Source: Microcoleus sp. bin38.metabat.b11b12b14.051
GTDB taxonomy: Bacteria; Cyanobacteriota; Cyanobacteriia; Cyanobacteriales; Microcoleaceae
NCBI RefSeq assembly: GCF_013299165.1
Contig: NZ_JAAFKD010000021.1
Coordinates: forward strand, 1 to 64,000
Reading direction: 5' to 3'
Length of the DNA stretch: 64,000 nucleotides
The position numbers and the translations under genes were made by a program. The notes beneath the pieces were generated by a model that was not told the DNA's origin, searched no databases, and worked only from the letters and a program-made list of their open reading frames with translations. Of the stretch, positions 8,839 to 17,217 are shown one piece after another (the stretch's first letter is position 1; the number at the start of each line of letters is the position of its first letter).

Positions 8839-10086
8839 ATGCTGATTAAAGATATCGGAGAACAAGGTCTTTTAAGAATACTACAAAAATTCTGCCCCGC
8901 CGAAATTGTCGGGGATGATTGCGCGGTACTTCCAACAAATCCTCACCAATCTCTGGCGGTGACAACGGATATGTTGGTGGATGGAGTGCATTTTAGCGAT
9001 CGCACCACAGGCCCTTATTACGCAGGATGGCGGGCGGCGGCGGCGAATTTGTCGGATCTGGCCGCGATGGGTGCAAGACCTCTGGCGGTGACGGTAGGCC
9101 TCGCTGTGGCGGCGGATACTGCTGTGGATTGGGTGGAAGAGTTTTATCGGGGGATGACGGCTTGTTTGGAAGTGTATCATACGCCGATCGTCGGTGGGGA
9201 TGTGGTGCGATCGCCCGTGGTGAGTGTGGCGATTACGGCTTTTGGCCAGGTTGAGGAAAATCGTACCATTTGTCGGTCAAAGGCGCGATCGAATTGGGCG
9301 ATTGTGGCGACTGGGTTTCACGGAGCGTCCCGCGCGGGATTAGAATTATTGTTGAATCCAGAATTCGGGCAGAATCTGGAAAAGGGCGATCGAGATTTTC
9401 TCATTCTCGCTCATCAGCGGCCTAAACCGAGGCTTGATGTTTTGCCCATTTTGTGGGAAATTTTAGATGCTGCGGGTGCGATGGAACCCCCCCTCAGTCC
9501 CCCCCTTGCTAAGGGGGGGAAGCAAGAGTTAGAAATTGAACCCCCCCTCAGTCCCCCCCTTGCTAAGGGGGGGAAGCAAGAGTTAGAAATTGAACCCCCC
9601 CTCAGTCCCCCCCTTGCTAAGGGGGGGAAGCAAGAGTTAGAAATTGAACCCCTGATGGAGGGTGAGAAACAAGAGTCGAATTCTCCTTCTCCCCCCCTTA
9701 GCAAGGGGGGGCCGGGGGGGGTGAATTCCCCAATTACTCTCGCCGGAATGGATAGCAGCGATGGTTTAGCTGATGCGATTGTTCAAGTTTGTCGGGCTAG
9801 CGGTGTTGGTGCAAAAGTCGATCGCACGAAAATACCAATTCCACCTATTTTAAACGAAATCGTCTCAACCGAGAAGGCTCTGGATTGGGCGTTGTACGGT
9901 GGCGAGGATTTTGAGTTAGTGTTGTTTTTGCCGATCGACCGTGCTAAACTATTTGTCGAACAAATCGGTGATGGTTGTGCGATCGTCGGAATCACTACTG
10001 ATAGCACGGATATTTGGTTGACTGATAGCACTGGAATTTGCCCTGATGTGGCATTGGAGATCGATCGAGGATTTCAACACTTCTAA
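8839..10086 (+). CDS. thiL: Thiamine-monophosphate kinase with in-frame repeat insertion
   Basis: The protein phosphorylates thiamine monophosphate to the active cofactor thiamine diphosphate. N-terminal motifs are clear: GEQGLL, then VGDDCAVL, TTDMLVDGVHF, WRAAAANLSDLAAMGARPLAVTV and VGGDVVRS. The C-terminal half has GMDSSDGLADA and YGGEDFELVLFLP. At 415 residues it is about 80 longer than a typical ThiL. The excess lies at residues about 216-298, where three identical 18-residue units (EPPLSPPLAKGGKQELEI) and a diverged fourth segment are encoded by an expanded palindromic DNA repeat. The insertion sits just before the GMDSSDGL motif, in what should be a surface loop, and keeps the frame, so the enzyme is probably still functional. 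The start at 8839 matches the family N-terminus. Confidence 0.93.
   Translation: MLIKDIGEQGLLRILQKFCPAEIVGDDCAVLPTNPHQSLAVTTDMLVDGVHFSDRTTGPYYAGWRAAAANLSDLAAMGARPLAVTVGLAVAADTAVDWVEEFYRGMTACLEVYHTPIVGGDVVRSPVVSVAITAFGQVEENRTICRSKARSNWAIVATGFHGASRAGLELLLNPEFGQNLEKGDRDFLILAHQRPKPRLDVLPILWEILDAAGAMEPPLSPPLAKGGKQELEIEPPLSPPLAKGGKQELEIEPPLSPPLAKGGKQELEIEPLMEGEKQESNSPSPPLSKGGPGGVNSPITLAGMDSSDGLADAIVQVCRASGVGAKVDRTKIPIPPILNEIVSTEKALDWALYGGEDFELVLFLPIDRAKLFVEQIGDGCAIVGITTDSTDIWLTDSTGICPDVALEIDRGFQHF
9484..9735. repeat. C-run/G-run palindromic repeat expanded inside thiL
   Basis: Three tandem 54-bp copies (9484-9537, 9538-9591, 9592-9645) contain a palindrome with runs of C, then CTTGCTAAG, then runs of G. 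A diverged segment to about 9735 holds the inverted version. Related dispersed copies lie at 12830-13056, 29354-29434 and 44263-44301. Confidence 0.92.
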
Positions 10087-10109
10087 ATTCTCTCTTAGGC
10101 GGCGGAGTC

Positions 10110-10174
10110 AGAAACCGGGTTTTTACGAAAATCCTTAATTCTGGCGCACAGATTCAGGAAAAAACCCGGTTTCT
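10110..10174. repeat. Dispersed inverted repeat between convergent genes
   Basis: AGAAACCGGGTTTTT pairs with AAAAAACCCGGTTTCT around a 34-base spacer. It sits between convergent thiL and the membrane-protein gene and could act as a two-way terminator. The same family recurs at 15664-15903, 17050-17212, 30714-30778 and 31387-31419. Confidence 0.8.
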
Positions 10175-10201
10175 TTGGCCTTAATGGGTAATTGTTGAGT
10201 T

Positions 10202-11692
10202 TTATTCTTGTTCGGTGGGCGATCGTACTTCTGCCGCCTGCCGTAAACTATCATTAACTGGTGCACTTTGGGAATCCGGCAATCTCGGAGGTTCAGACTG
10301 ACGCCGAAACCATCTAAAATTACCCTTAATCTTCCATGCGCCATTAATCCAGGCCACGAATCCAGAAACCACGAGCACAGCCAACAGACTCCACACCAGA
10401 CTAACTATAGCGGGATGCAGCACATCCCCTTTTTGAGGTATTCTGAACACGATGTCTCTTTCTACATAAGCTGAAACCGCAGACACCACAATGCCTCCAG
10501 CCCCTAAGCCAGTACCGAGTATTTGAATTGTTCTTTCCAAAGAGCGATCGATTTCTGCTTGTTCAATATCTACAATCCCCGCTACCAAGTCTACCGCAAT
10601 TTTAATCAAATCTGTGCCATGTTTGAAATAGCCTAAATCACCCTGAATTTGTCTTTGAAAATACGGACAATTTCTGTCAACAAAGAACTTGAATGTTGTT
10701 AATGTTGTTAAATCTTCTGTGGGGATTTCCCACTTGTTACCGATTTGAGACAGCTTTTCTTGATAATTGTAAACGTGAATGTTTATCGTATTGTTAAAAT
10801 CTTCCAAACATTCTAAAAGTCTTTGATAAGTCAAGCTTTCTAGCAGTAGCTCTTTGAGTTGGCTTTTGAGATATACTAAAGACTCATCGATATCAACATT
10901 TTTCGGGTTGTCAGGATTATTTGGCTGTCCAAGCTGAGTTACTTCGGCAATTCTTGTTTCTAAGCTGGCGATCGTCCCATCAATCTTAGCATATTCCTGC
11001 TTCAGTAGAGTGTGATTTATGCGACTATCAAGAAAAGCTTTGGTGATTTTGTGGCGGTGATAAAATAATTCAAACAAAGGTTGCAGAATCTGTCCTAATT
11101 TTTCCTCAATCTCATCATCAACCAAATAAACAAAGACTTGCAGTTGACTTTTGGGCGAACTATATTCAAAAATTGGAGAATCCAGTAACTCTGTATTGCG
11201 ACAAAAACTTGGACGCACAGATGCTTGTGGGAAGAGATTCTTTAAACAGTCATCCGCAACTTGGCCGAGGTATTGTTTAGTTGGATTTTGATAGGTTTGG
11301 GATTTGTAAGTGATAAAAATAGTCTGTCCCAGCCAATCTTCATAATTATCAGCAACCAGGAGATTGTTCTCATTGAATTGTTGTAATTGTGTGGTTTCTA
11401 GGTTTTTATTTTCATCGGTTTCTGGGCTACCAATTCTCGCTAAAATTCCTTCGCTATCATCCAGACGGCAAAACTTAAAGGAACCATCAATCTGATTGGA
11501 ATGCGAGAATTTCTTGACTCTAGTCAGGGGATAACCGAGGTTAGCTTGGGAAAAGATTAGCTCTTTTTCGGGGCTGAAATGTTGCCAAAGACTATTCGCC
11601 CAAGTCCAGATATAATTAGCTGCTGTTTTGCTGCTTTTTTGGCTGAGTTGGTAGCTGTAGATGTAGACTTGGGGATGGTCAATTTTTAGCAT
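10202..11692 (-). CDS. Unknown protein with two C-terminal membrane helices, in CHAT block
   Basis: I do not recognise this 496-residue protein as a named family. The first ~370 residues look soluble and include a long helical or coiled-coil region in the middle (about 215-300, with repeated Glu/Lys/Leu heptad-like spacing). Two hydrophobic segments follow near the end (about 391-409, glycine rich, GTGLGAGGIVVSAVSAY; about 428-448, AIVSLVWSLLAVLVVSGFVAW) and then a polar 48-residue tail. The layout, a soluble head with two terminal helices, is compatible with a membrane effector or channel-like protein. Its start overlaps the end of the upstream small gene by 14 bases, so the two are translationally linked. 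It lies downstream of a TPR-CHAT protease on the same strand, so it could be that protease's partner or substrate (inference). Confidence 0.75.
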   Translation of the reverse strand: MLKIDHPQVYIYSYQLSQKSSKTAANYIWTWANSLWQHFSPEKELIFSQANLGYPLTRVKKFSHSNQIDGSFKFCRLDDSEGILARIGSPETDENKNLETTQLQQFNENNLLVADNYEDWLGQTIFITYKSQTYQNPTKQYLGQVADDCLKNLFPQASVRPSFCRNTELLDSPIFEYSSPKSQLQVFVYLVDDEIEEKLGQILQPLFELFYHRHKITKAFLDSRINHTLLKQEYAKIDGTIASLETRIAEVTQLGQPNNPDNPKNVDIDESLVYLKSQLKELLLESLTYQRLLECLEDFNNTINIHVYNYQEKLSQIGNKWEIPTEDLTTLTTFKFFVDRNCPYFQRQIQGDLGYFKHGTDLIKIAVDLVAGIVDIEQAEIDRSLERTIQILGTGLGAGGIVVSAVSAYVERDIVFRIPQKGDVLHPAIVSLVWSLLAVLVVSGFVAWINGAWKIKGNFRWFRRQSEPPRLPDSQSAPVNDSLRQAAEVRSPTEQE

Positions 11693-12032
11693 CAGCAGGA
11701 GAGATATTTGAGGCTGCTTTAATACGTTTTTTCAAATTTCCTTCTAGCTTTTCGATATCGGGATATTCATTTTTTACCGTTTCATAACCCGGTGTGATTT
11801 CTGCTTCGACATCATCTAAGTTTTTTCTGGTCAGACATTTAATCGCATCTCTGATATCTCTAAACTCTTTGTATAGTTTATTGATAGCATCTTCTACAGT
11901 ATCATTATCAGCGCCAGATTCTGCTAAGGGGAGGACTTCGGCGAGCAATTTTTCGATGAAAGGGGGAGTAAGAATTGCGGGGGCGGTGGTAATGGCGTTG
12001 TAGATTTGGGATAAGATATCGACTTCATTCAT
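11679..12032 (-). CDS. Small helical protein of unknown function, in CHAT block
   Basis: From the ATG at 12032 the protein is 117 residues and almost entirely helical by composition (ILSQIYNAITTAPAILTPPF, FIEKLLAEVLPLAESG, EDAINKLYKEFRDIRDAIK). It has no membrane segment and no recognised catalytic motif. A start 15 bases upstream is possible, but 12032 has the more compact spacing. It overlaps the membrane-protein gene by 14 bases and lies about 290 bases after the CHAT gene. Size and position suggest an adaptor or regulator, similar in spirit to effector-associated domains that accompany CHAT proteins; this is inference from context only. Confidence 0.7.
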   Translation of the reverse strand: MNEVDILSQIYNAITTAPAILTPPFIEKLLAEVLPLAESGADNDTVEDAINKLYKEFRDIRDAIKCLTRKNLDDVEAEITPGYETVKNEYPDIEKLEGNLKKRIKAASNISPADAKN

Positions 12033-12320
12033 GATTTTACCTCGCAAATGGATGTTGTTGGAATTAGAAATTAGGCAAGTGTTACACTTCTATCAAGTTG
12101 TAAGGTGCGTCAGTTTTAAGGCTAGCAATAAAAATTAGGGTTTTCGCAACTGACGCACCCTACTAATTTTAGTGTATGTCGATTGACAGTTGACAGTTGA
12201 CAGTTGACATTGTACAAATAGATTGTGCGTCATATTGTAGGCTGGGGCGGGTTTATAGAATCTCTGGTTTTGATCGGAGATGGTTGGTTAACCTGCCCCT
12301 ACAATATTGACACATTCACA

Positions 12321-15300
12321 TTATAAACCGATCGCACAAAACGCTCCCCAATGATAAACATCGCCATAGGGTTGTTCGTCATCATTGTAGCCTTTTAATT
12401 CCTTGACGATCTGTTTTTTCTGCTCTGCATCGAAACTATCCGATTCGTTTACCCATGATACCAAATCTGGAGTCGCGGCAGACTTAAACCAGCGCTGGGT
12501 ATCGTGGAGGGCTTTACCGATGCTAACTCCGGGTTTGAGCAATTCATAGAATTTTACCATGATTAAGGCGGTGGAGAGGTCGTTGACAGCCCAAAGACTG
12601 GCTAGGGTTCCCATTGCCCCGGCGTGGAGAAATCCTGTTGGTAATCCGATATAATCGGAGCGGTTTTCGGTGTCGATGAGCGCGGTTTCGCAGGCGGAAA
12701 GCACGACTAGGCGGCAATGTTTGAGTTTCAGTAGCAAGATGTCGGCTAATGTTAGGCATTTGTTGATGTCGGCTGTTTTGCCGGCGCGCCATTCTACGTA
12801 ACGATCCGATTCATCTAAATCCGATCCCCCTAAATTCGATCCCCCTAAATCCCCCTTAAGAAGGGGGACTTTGATAACTTCTTCTTCTTCTTGCTCACCT
12901 AAATTCGATCCCCCTAAATCCCCCTTAAGAAGGGGGACTTTGATAACTTCTTCTTCTTGCTCACCTAAATTCGATCCCCCTAAATCCCCCTTAAGAAGGG
13001 GGACTTTGATAACTTCTTCCTCTTGCTCCCCCCTTACCAAGGGGGGCTGGGGGGGTTCTTCTCCTACGATGCCGCCTGACAAGATTAAAAAGGATTTTAG
13101 CGGATCGTCGGGATTGAAGGAGCCGTGACAGGAAAAGTGCGCGCAGTGGGCGTTTTCTAACTGATCTAGATACTTTTCTAGGAGATTTGTTTTACTCGCT
13201 TCGTCGCCGGGGAGTATTTGACTAATCGCGAATTTGGGGGCGATGCTGGCTACTTCTAAGTCGGCGTAGCGCAGATCGGAGGTGGGGTTTTGCAGGGCGA
13301 AGAGTTGGTCGAAATTTGGGTAGGTGGTAATCTGTTGCAGGAGTTGGCAACTGGGGGCGTATTGAATGCCTTCGAGGTATTTATCTAATAAGAATTCGCC
13401 GTCTGTTAGGGGTAGGGCGTGGAGGGGGAACAGGTGCAGCAACCAGTGGGGAATTAGGATTAGGCTGGTAGTTGATGGCGGCAGAATTGTGGTGATTTGG
13501 AGGATGTCGGCGAGGCGCTGGAGCCCGGTGGCGAGTTGTTTTTGCCAGTCGGTTTTGCTGGTTTTGTAGGCGGCCCGGTATTCATTAACTAAGTCGATTA
13601 ATTCATCGCATTGACGATTGCGATATACTGTCAGCACGTTGGGGTAAGTGACTACAAAGGTGATGATTTCTGCGTCGGTGATGTACCACTCAATGATGGC
13701 GGTGTTGGGGGTGAGAAGTTGGGTGATTTCGCTGAAGGTGATGGGTGCTAGGGTTTTGGGGGTTTCCTGTCTTTGGGCGATTAATTCTGCAAGGTTGCGG
13801 GCTTTGTTGGCTTCGGCATATTCGAGTGCTTCTTGGTTGCTGGCGCGATCGAGACATACTTGCACCATGCCTTGGTAGAGTTTATCCCACTCCAAGTCAT
13901 GTTTTTGTTTGATTTCATTTTGCGATTCCAGATTCCGCAGTTTTCCGGCTCCGATTATGGCTTTTTTAAAGGTATCGTAGGCACTTTGGAGAGTTGCTGC
14001 TTTTTGGTTTGTGTCTTCTGGTTTTTCTGGGTTAATATTGTCTAGTTTTGCCAGATAAGCCCAGCCCAGGTTATTTAAGGTTTCTACATTATTTAATGGT
14101 AATTTCTCAAAGGTACGGACAGTTAAAGCAGCCTTAGAAAAGCCGATCGCCCGTTCCAGATTTTCGGCCCGCGAACCGATTATCCTGTAACTGTACGCAG
14201 CAGCTAGGTTATATTGAGTCATTGCCCAATATTCAGGGAAATCCTCAAAGGTACGGACAGTTAAAGCAGCCTTAGAAAAGCCGATCGCCCGTTCCAGATT
14301 TTCGGCCCGCGAACCGATTATCCTGCCACTGTAGGCATTAGCTAGGTTATTTTGAGTCATTGCCCAATATTCAGGGAAATCCTCAAGGGTATAGACAGTT
14401 AAAGCAGCCTGATAAAAGCCGATTGCCCGTTCCAGATTTTCGGCCCGCGAACCGTTTATCCTGGAATAGTACGTAGCAGCTAGGTTATTTTGAGTCTCTG
14501 CCCATTTTTCAGGGAAATCCTCAAAGGTACGGACAGTTAAAGCAGCCTGACAAAAGCCGATCGCCCGTTCCAGATTTTCGGCCCGCGAACCGATTATCCT
14601 CTCACTGTAAGCAATAGCTAGGTTATATTGAGTCATTGCCCGATCTTCAGGGAAATCCTCAAGGGTATAGACTGTTAAAGCAGCCTGACAAAAGCCGATC
14701 GCCCGTTCCAGATTTTCGGCCCGCGAACCGATTATCCTGTCACTGTAGGCAGTAGCTAGGTTATTTTGAGTCATTGCCCAATCTTCAGGGAAATCCTCAA
14801 AGGTACGGACAGTTAAAGCAGCCTGATAAAAGCCGATCGCCCGTTCCAGATTTTCGGCCCGCGAACCGTTTATCCTGTAACTGTAGGCATTAGCTAGGTT
14901 ATTTTGAGTCATTGCCCAATCTTCAGGGAAATCCTCAAGGGTATAGACAGTTAAAGCAGCCTCATAAAAGCCGATCGCCTGTTCCAGATTTTCGGCCCGC
15001 GAACCGTTTATCCTGTCACTGTAGGCATTAGCTAGGTTATTTTGAGTCCCTGCCCAATTTTCAGGGAAATCCTCAAGGGTATAGACAGTTAAAGCAGCCT
15101 GATAAAAGCCGATCGCCCGTTCCAGATTTTCGGCCCGCGAACCGTTTATCCTGTTTTTGTAGGCAATAGCTAGGTTATTTTGAGTTTGAGAAAATTTTTC
15201 GCTTCCCGGTTCTCTATTATTTAAAACTATTTGATAACCAGTTATGGCAATTTCAATATTATTTCCTCTACTACCACGGAGAAAGCCACTAATATGAATA

Positions 15301-15551
15301 CTTAAATTTTCAATAATGGCGACAACTGAGCTAATTGCTTCTGGATTTTGGGCAATTAATCTCTTGGCTACTTGCTGTAAAATATCGGCAAAACGGGCAT
15401 TGAGGAGATGTTCTCTTTGAGCGAGTATGGGATAAATTACTTTAATATCGCTATTGCTATCTTGTTCTGCTTGCAATAATTCTAGGATGAATTTTAGATA
15501 TTCTTGGGGATTTTCACTTTCGGAGTTGAGTCGATCGCGCTGTTCTTCCAT
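12321..15551 (-). CDS. TPR-repeat CHAT-domain protease
   Basis: The 1076-residue protein has an N-terminal helical leader (about 1-100) and eight near-identical 46-residue TPR-like repeats (about 120-485, consensus GSRAENLERAIGFYQAAL, then EDFPEDWAMTQNNLA). Diverged TPRs follow and then a C-terminal CHAT domain (about 640-1076). CHAT is a caspase-like cysteine peptidase fold. The catalytic dyad is visible as His809 in HFSCHGSF and Cys954 in VVLSACETA. Between them, residues about 828-913 are a repeat-derived insertion of EEEVIKVPLLKGDLGGSNLG units. TPR-CHAT proteins act as regulated proteases in prokaryotic immunity (TPR-CHAT/Csx29, CHAT proteases of gasdermin systems). The substrate here is unknown; the downstream small and membrane proteins are candidates. 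It starts at MEEQRDRL, matching the start of the neighbouring paralogue. Confidence 0.92.
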   Translation of the reverse strand: MEEQRDRLNSESENPQEYLKFILELLQAEQDSNSDIKVIYPILAQREHLLNARFADILQQVAKRLIAQNPEAISSVVAIIENLSIHISGFLRGSRGNNIEIAITGYQIVLNNREPGSEKFSQTQNNLAIAYKNRINGSRAENLERAIGFYQAALTVYTLEDFPENWAGTQNNLANAYSDRINGSRAENLEQAIGFYEAALTVYTLEDFPEDWAMTQNNLANAYSYRINGSRAENLERAIGFYQAALTVRTFEDFPEDWAMTQNNLATAYSDRIIGSRAENLERAIGFCQAALTVYTLEDFPEDRAMTQYNLAIAYSERIIGSRAENLERAIGFCQAALTVRTFEDFPEKWAETQNNLAATYYSRINGSRAENLERAIGFYQAALTVYTLEDFPEYWAMTQNNLANAYSGRIIGSRAENLERAIGFSKAALTVRTFEDFPEYWAMTQYNLAAAYSYRIIGSRAENLERAIGFSKAALTVRTFEKLPLNNVETLNNLGWAYLAKLDNINPEKPEDTNQKAATLQSAYDTFKKAIIGAGKLRNLESQNEIKQKHDLEWDKLYQGMVQVCLDRASNQEALEYAEANKARNLAELIAQRQETPKTLAPITFSEITQLLTPNTAIIEWYITDAEIITFVVTYPNVLTVYRNRQCDELIDLVNEYRAAYKTSKTDWQKQLATGLQRLADILQITTILPPSTTSLILIPHWLLHLFPLHALPLTDGEFLLDKYLEGIQYAPSCQLLQQITTYPNFDQLFALQNPTSDLRYADLEVASIAPKFAISQILPGDEASKTNLLEKYLDQLENAHCAHFSCHGSFNPDDPLKSFLILSGGIVGEEPPQPPLVRGEQEEEVIKVPLLKGDLGGSNLGEQEEEVIKVPLLKGDLGGSNLGEQEEEEVIKVPLLKGDLGGSNLGGSDLDESDRYVEWRAGKTADINKCLTLADILLLKLKHCRLVVLSACETALIDTENRSDYIGLPTGFLHAGAMGTLASLWAVNDLSTALIMVKFYELLKPGVSIGKALHDTQRWFKSAATPDLVSWVNESDSFDAEQKKQIVKELKGYNDDEQPYGDVYHWGAFCAIGL
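12800..13056. repeat. C-run/G-run palindromic repeat expanded inside the CHAT domain
   Basis: Three tandem copies (cores beginning about 12847, 12916 and 12982, spaced 69 and 66 bases, both multiples of three) contain AAATCCCCCTTAAGAAGGGG, then ACTTTGATAACTTC. A fourth variant lies at 13026-13056. Copy length varies by whole codons (Glu number), which preserves the frame of the minus-strand gene. Confidence 0.9.
14099..15202. repeat. Eight 138-bp tandem repeats encoding TPR-like units
   Basis: The segment TTTTCGGCCCGCGAACC recurs at exactly 138-base spacing (14161, 14299, 14437, 14575, 14713, 14851, 14989, 15127). The repeats are almost identical at DNA level, differing mostly at a few positions such as NGS/IGS, FYQ/FCQ/FSK and YTLEDF/RTFEDF. 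This implies recent expansion or gene conversion. Confidence 0.93.
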
Positions 15552-15663
15552 TGTGGGGAGTTTTGAATAACATTGGGTTTATTTTATCATGGTTGGGGTT
15601 GGTTTTGAACCGCAGATGTTGGCGGATGTACGCGGATGGACGCAGATGAATTATGGGTGGGTG

Positions 15664-15903
15664 GCGAGAAACCGGGTTTTTGCGATGATTTTGGATGCGA
15701 GGCGAAGATATGGGAAAAAACCCGGTTTCTGGGATTGTGTGTGGGGGCGAGAAACCGGGTTTTTGCGATAATTTTGGATGCGAGGCGAAGATATGGGAAA
15801 AAACCCGGTTTCTGGGATTGTGTGTGGGGGCGAGAAACCGGGTTTTTGCGATGATTTTGGATGCGAGGCGAAGATATCGGAAAAAACCCGGTTTCTGGGA
15901 TTG
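15664..15903. repeat. Three tandem 83-bp copies of the GAAACCGGG inverted repeat
   Basis: Copies begin at 15664, 15747 and 15830. Each has GAAACCGGGTTTTTGCGAT and AAAAAACCCGGTTTCTGGGA around a 30-base spacer. They fill the space between the CHAT gene and the truncated TPR gene; the overlapping open frames on the plus strand are repeat artefacts. The start region of the CHAT gene (to 15663) holds a sequence also found upstream of the TPR gene (about 16977-17049). Confidence 0.92.
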
Positions 15904-15919
15904 TTAAGGCTGCCTGACT

Positions 15920-16936
15920 TTAGGCATTAGCTAGCTTCTTTTGAATCATTGCCCAATATTCAGGGAAATCCTCACGGGTATATACTGTTAAAGCTGCTGC
16001 AAAAAACGATCGCGCCTTTGCAAGATTTTCATCCCGCGAACCTTCGATTCTGTCATTATAGGCATTACCTAGGTTATATTGAATCATGGCCCAATCTTCA
16101 GGAAACTGATCGCGAGTACGAATTGTTAAAGCAGCTTCAAAAAAGGCGATCGCGCGATCGATATTTTCCGCCCGCGAACCCTCGATTCTGTTGGCGTAAG
16201 CAGCAGCTAAGTTATTTTGAGCCATCGCCCAATCTTCGGGGAAAGCCTCAAGGGTATAGACTGTTAAAGCAGCGCCGTAAAAGGCGATAGCTAGTTCCAC
16301 ATTTTCAGCCCGCGAACCTTTGATTCTGGTAATATAGGCAGCAGCGATGTTGTTTTGAGTTTGAGCAAATTTTTCGCTTCCCGGCTGCCGATTGTTCAAA
16401 ACAATTTGATAAGCAGCAATGGCAATTTCAATATTATTCGCTCTATCCCCACCAGCAAAGTTACTAATATTAATCGTCAAGTCTTCGACGAGGCTGATAA
16501 TTGAGTCGATAGTTTGGGCATTTTCGCCAGCAATTAACCTCTGGATTACTTGCTCTAAAATCTCTGCAAAATGCTCATTGAGGAGATGTTGCCGTTCAGC
16601 TAGCATCGGGTGAATTACGGCTGGATTGCTATTGCTACCATCTTCTGCTTGCAATAATTCTAGGATAAAGTTGGCATATTCTTGGGGATTTTCGCCATCG
16701 GGGTTATCGCCTGTATCGATTAATTGTGATAGCTGAGTTATCAAATCTCGCAGGAAGTTAGCGCCGTTTTGTCCTCCTTGCTGTGCCATAGTTTCTGCTA
16801 CTAACTCGCAAGTTTCGAGAAATCCGACATCTAACAATTCTGAGTTATCTTGTAATATCTGCGGTTCCGATCCGTTGGGGCAATTCAGCAGGGTGTGAAT
16901 TAGTTGGAGGTAGGCTTGGGCGCGGTTTTCTTCCAT
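15920..16936 (-). CDS. TPR protein, truncated paralogue of the adjacent TPR-CHAT protein
   Basis: The 338-residue product resembles the N-terminal part of the neighbouring CHAT protein: leader helices (NPQEYANFILELLQAE, VIHPMLAERQHLLNEHFAEIL), the NNIEIAIAAYQIVLNNRQPGSEKFAQTQNN segment, then four 46-residue TPR-like repeats. It ends with ANA-stop exactly where the repeat continues as ANAY in the paralogue. After the stop the frame briefly resumes paralogue-like sequence (SQAALT) before running into the GAAACCGGG repeats. It therefore looks like a CHAT gene cut short, perhaps through repeat insertion, and has no protease domain. It may still make a TPR decoy or adaptor, or be a pseudogene. An extra ~60-residue N-terminal segment (MEENRAQAYLQLIHTLLN) is absent from the paralogue. 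Confidence 0.8.
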   Translation of the reverse strand: MEENRAQAYLQLIHTLLNCPNGSEPQILQDNSELLDVGFLETCELVAETMAQQGGQNGANFLRDLITQLSQLIDTGDNPDGENPQEYANFILELLQAEDGSNSNPAVIHPMLAERQHLLNEHFAEILEQVIQRLIAGENAQTIDSIISLVEDLTINISNFAGGDRANNIEIAIAAYQIVLNNRQPGSEKFAQTQNNIAAAYITRIKGSRAENVELAIAFYGAALTVYTLEAFPEDWAMAQNNLAAAYANRIEGSRAENIDRAIAFFEAALTIRTRDQFPEDWAMIQYNLGNAYNDRIEGSRDENLAKARSFFAAALTVYTREDFPEYWAMIQKKLANA

Positions 16937-17049
16937 TGTTGGGGTGTTGTGAATAATCTCGGGTTTATTTTATCATGGTTGGGTTTTTTTTGAACCGCAG
17001 ATGTTGGCGGATGTACGCGGATGGACGCAGATGAATTGTGCGTGGGTGC

Positions 17050-17212
17050 CGAGAAACCGGGTTTTTACGATGATATTCGATTAGAGGTGAAGATATTGGA
17101 AAAAACCCGGTTTCTGAGATTGTGCGTGGGTGGCGAGAAACCGGGTTTTTGCGATGATATTCGATTCGAGGCGAAGATATTGGAAAAAACCCGGTTTCTG
17201 AGATTGTGCGTG
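17050..17212. repeat. Two tandem 84-bp copies of the GAAACCGGG inverted repeat
   Basis: Copies begin at 17050 and 17134 and are related to the three copies at 15664-15903. They separate the TPR gene from the cysteine desulfurase gene. Confidence 0.9.
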
Positions 17213-17217
17213 CAGTC

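Noticed and set aside
12871..13128. Plus-strand frame inside the CHAT gene
   Set aside because: It is the antisense of the repeat-derived CHAT insertion and is open only because of the repeat.
15589..15907. Several short plus-strand frames over the 83-bp tandem repeats
   Set aside because: They translate the same repeat three times and have no independent support.
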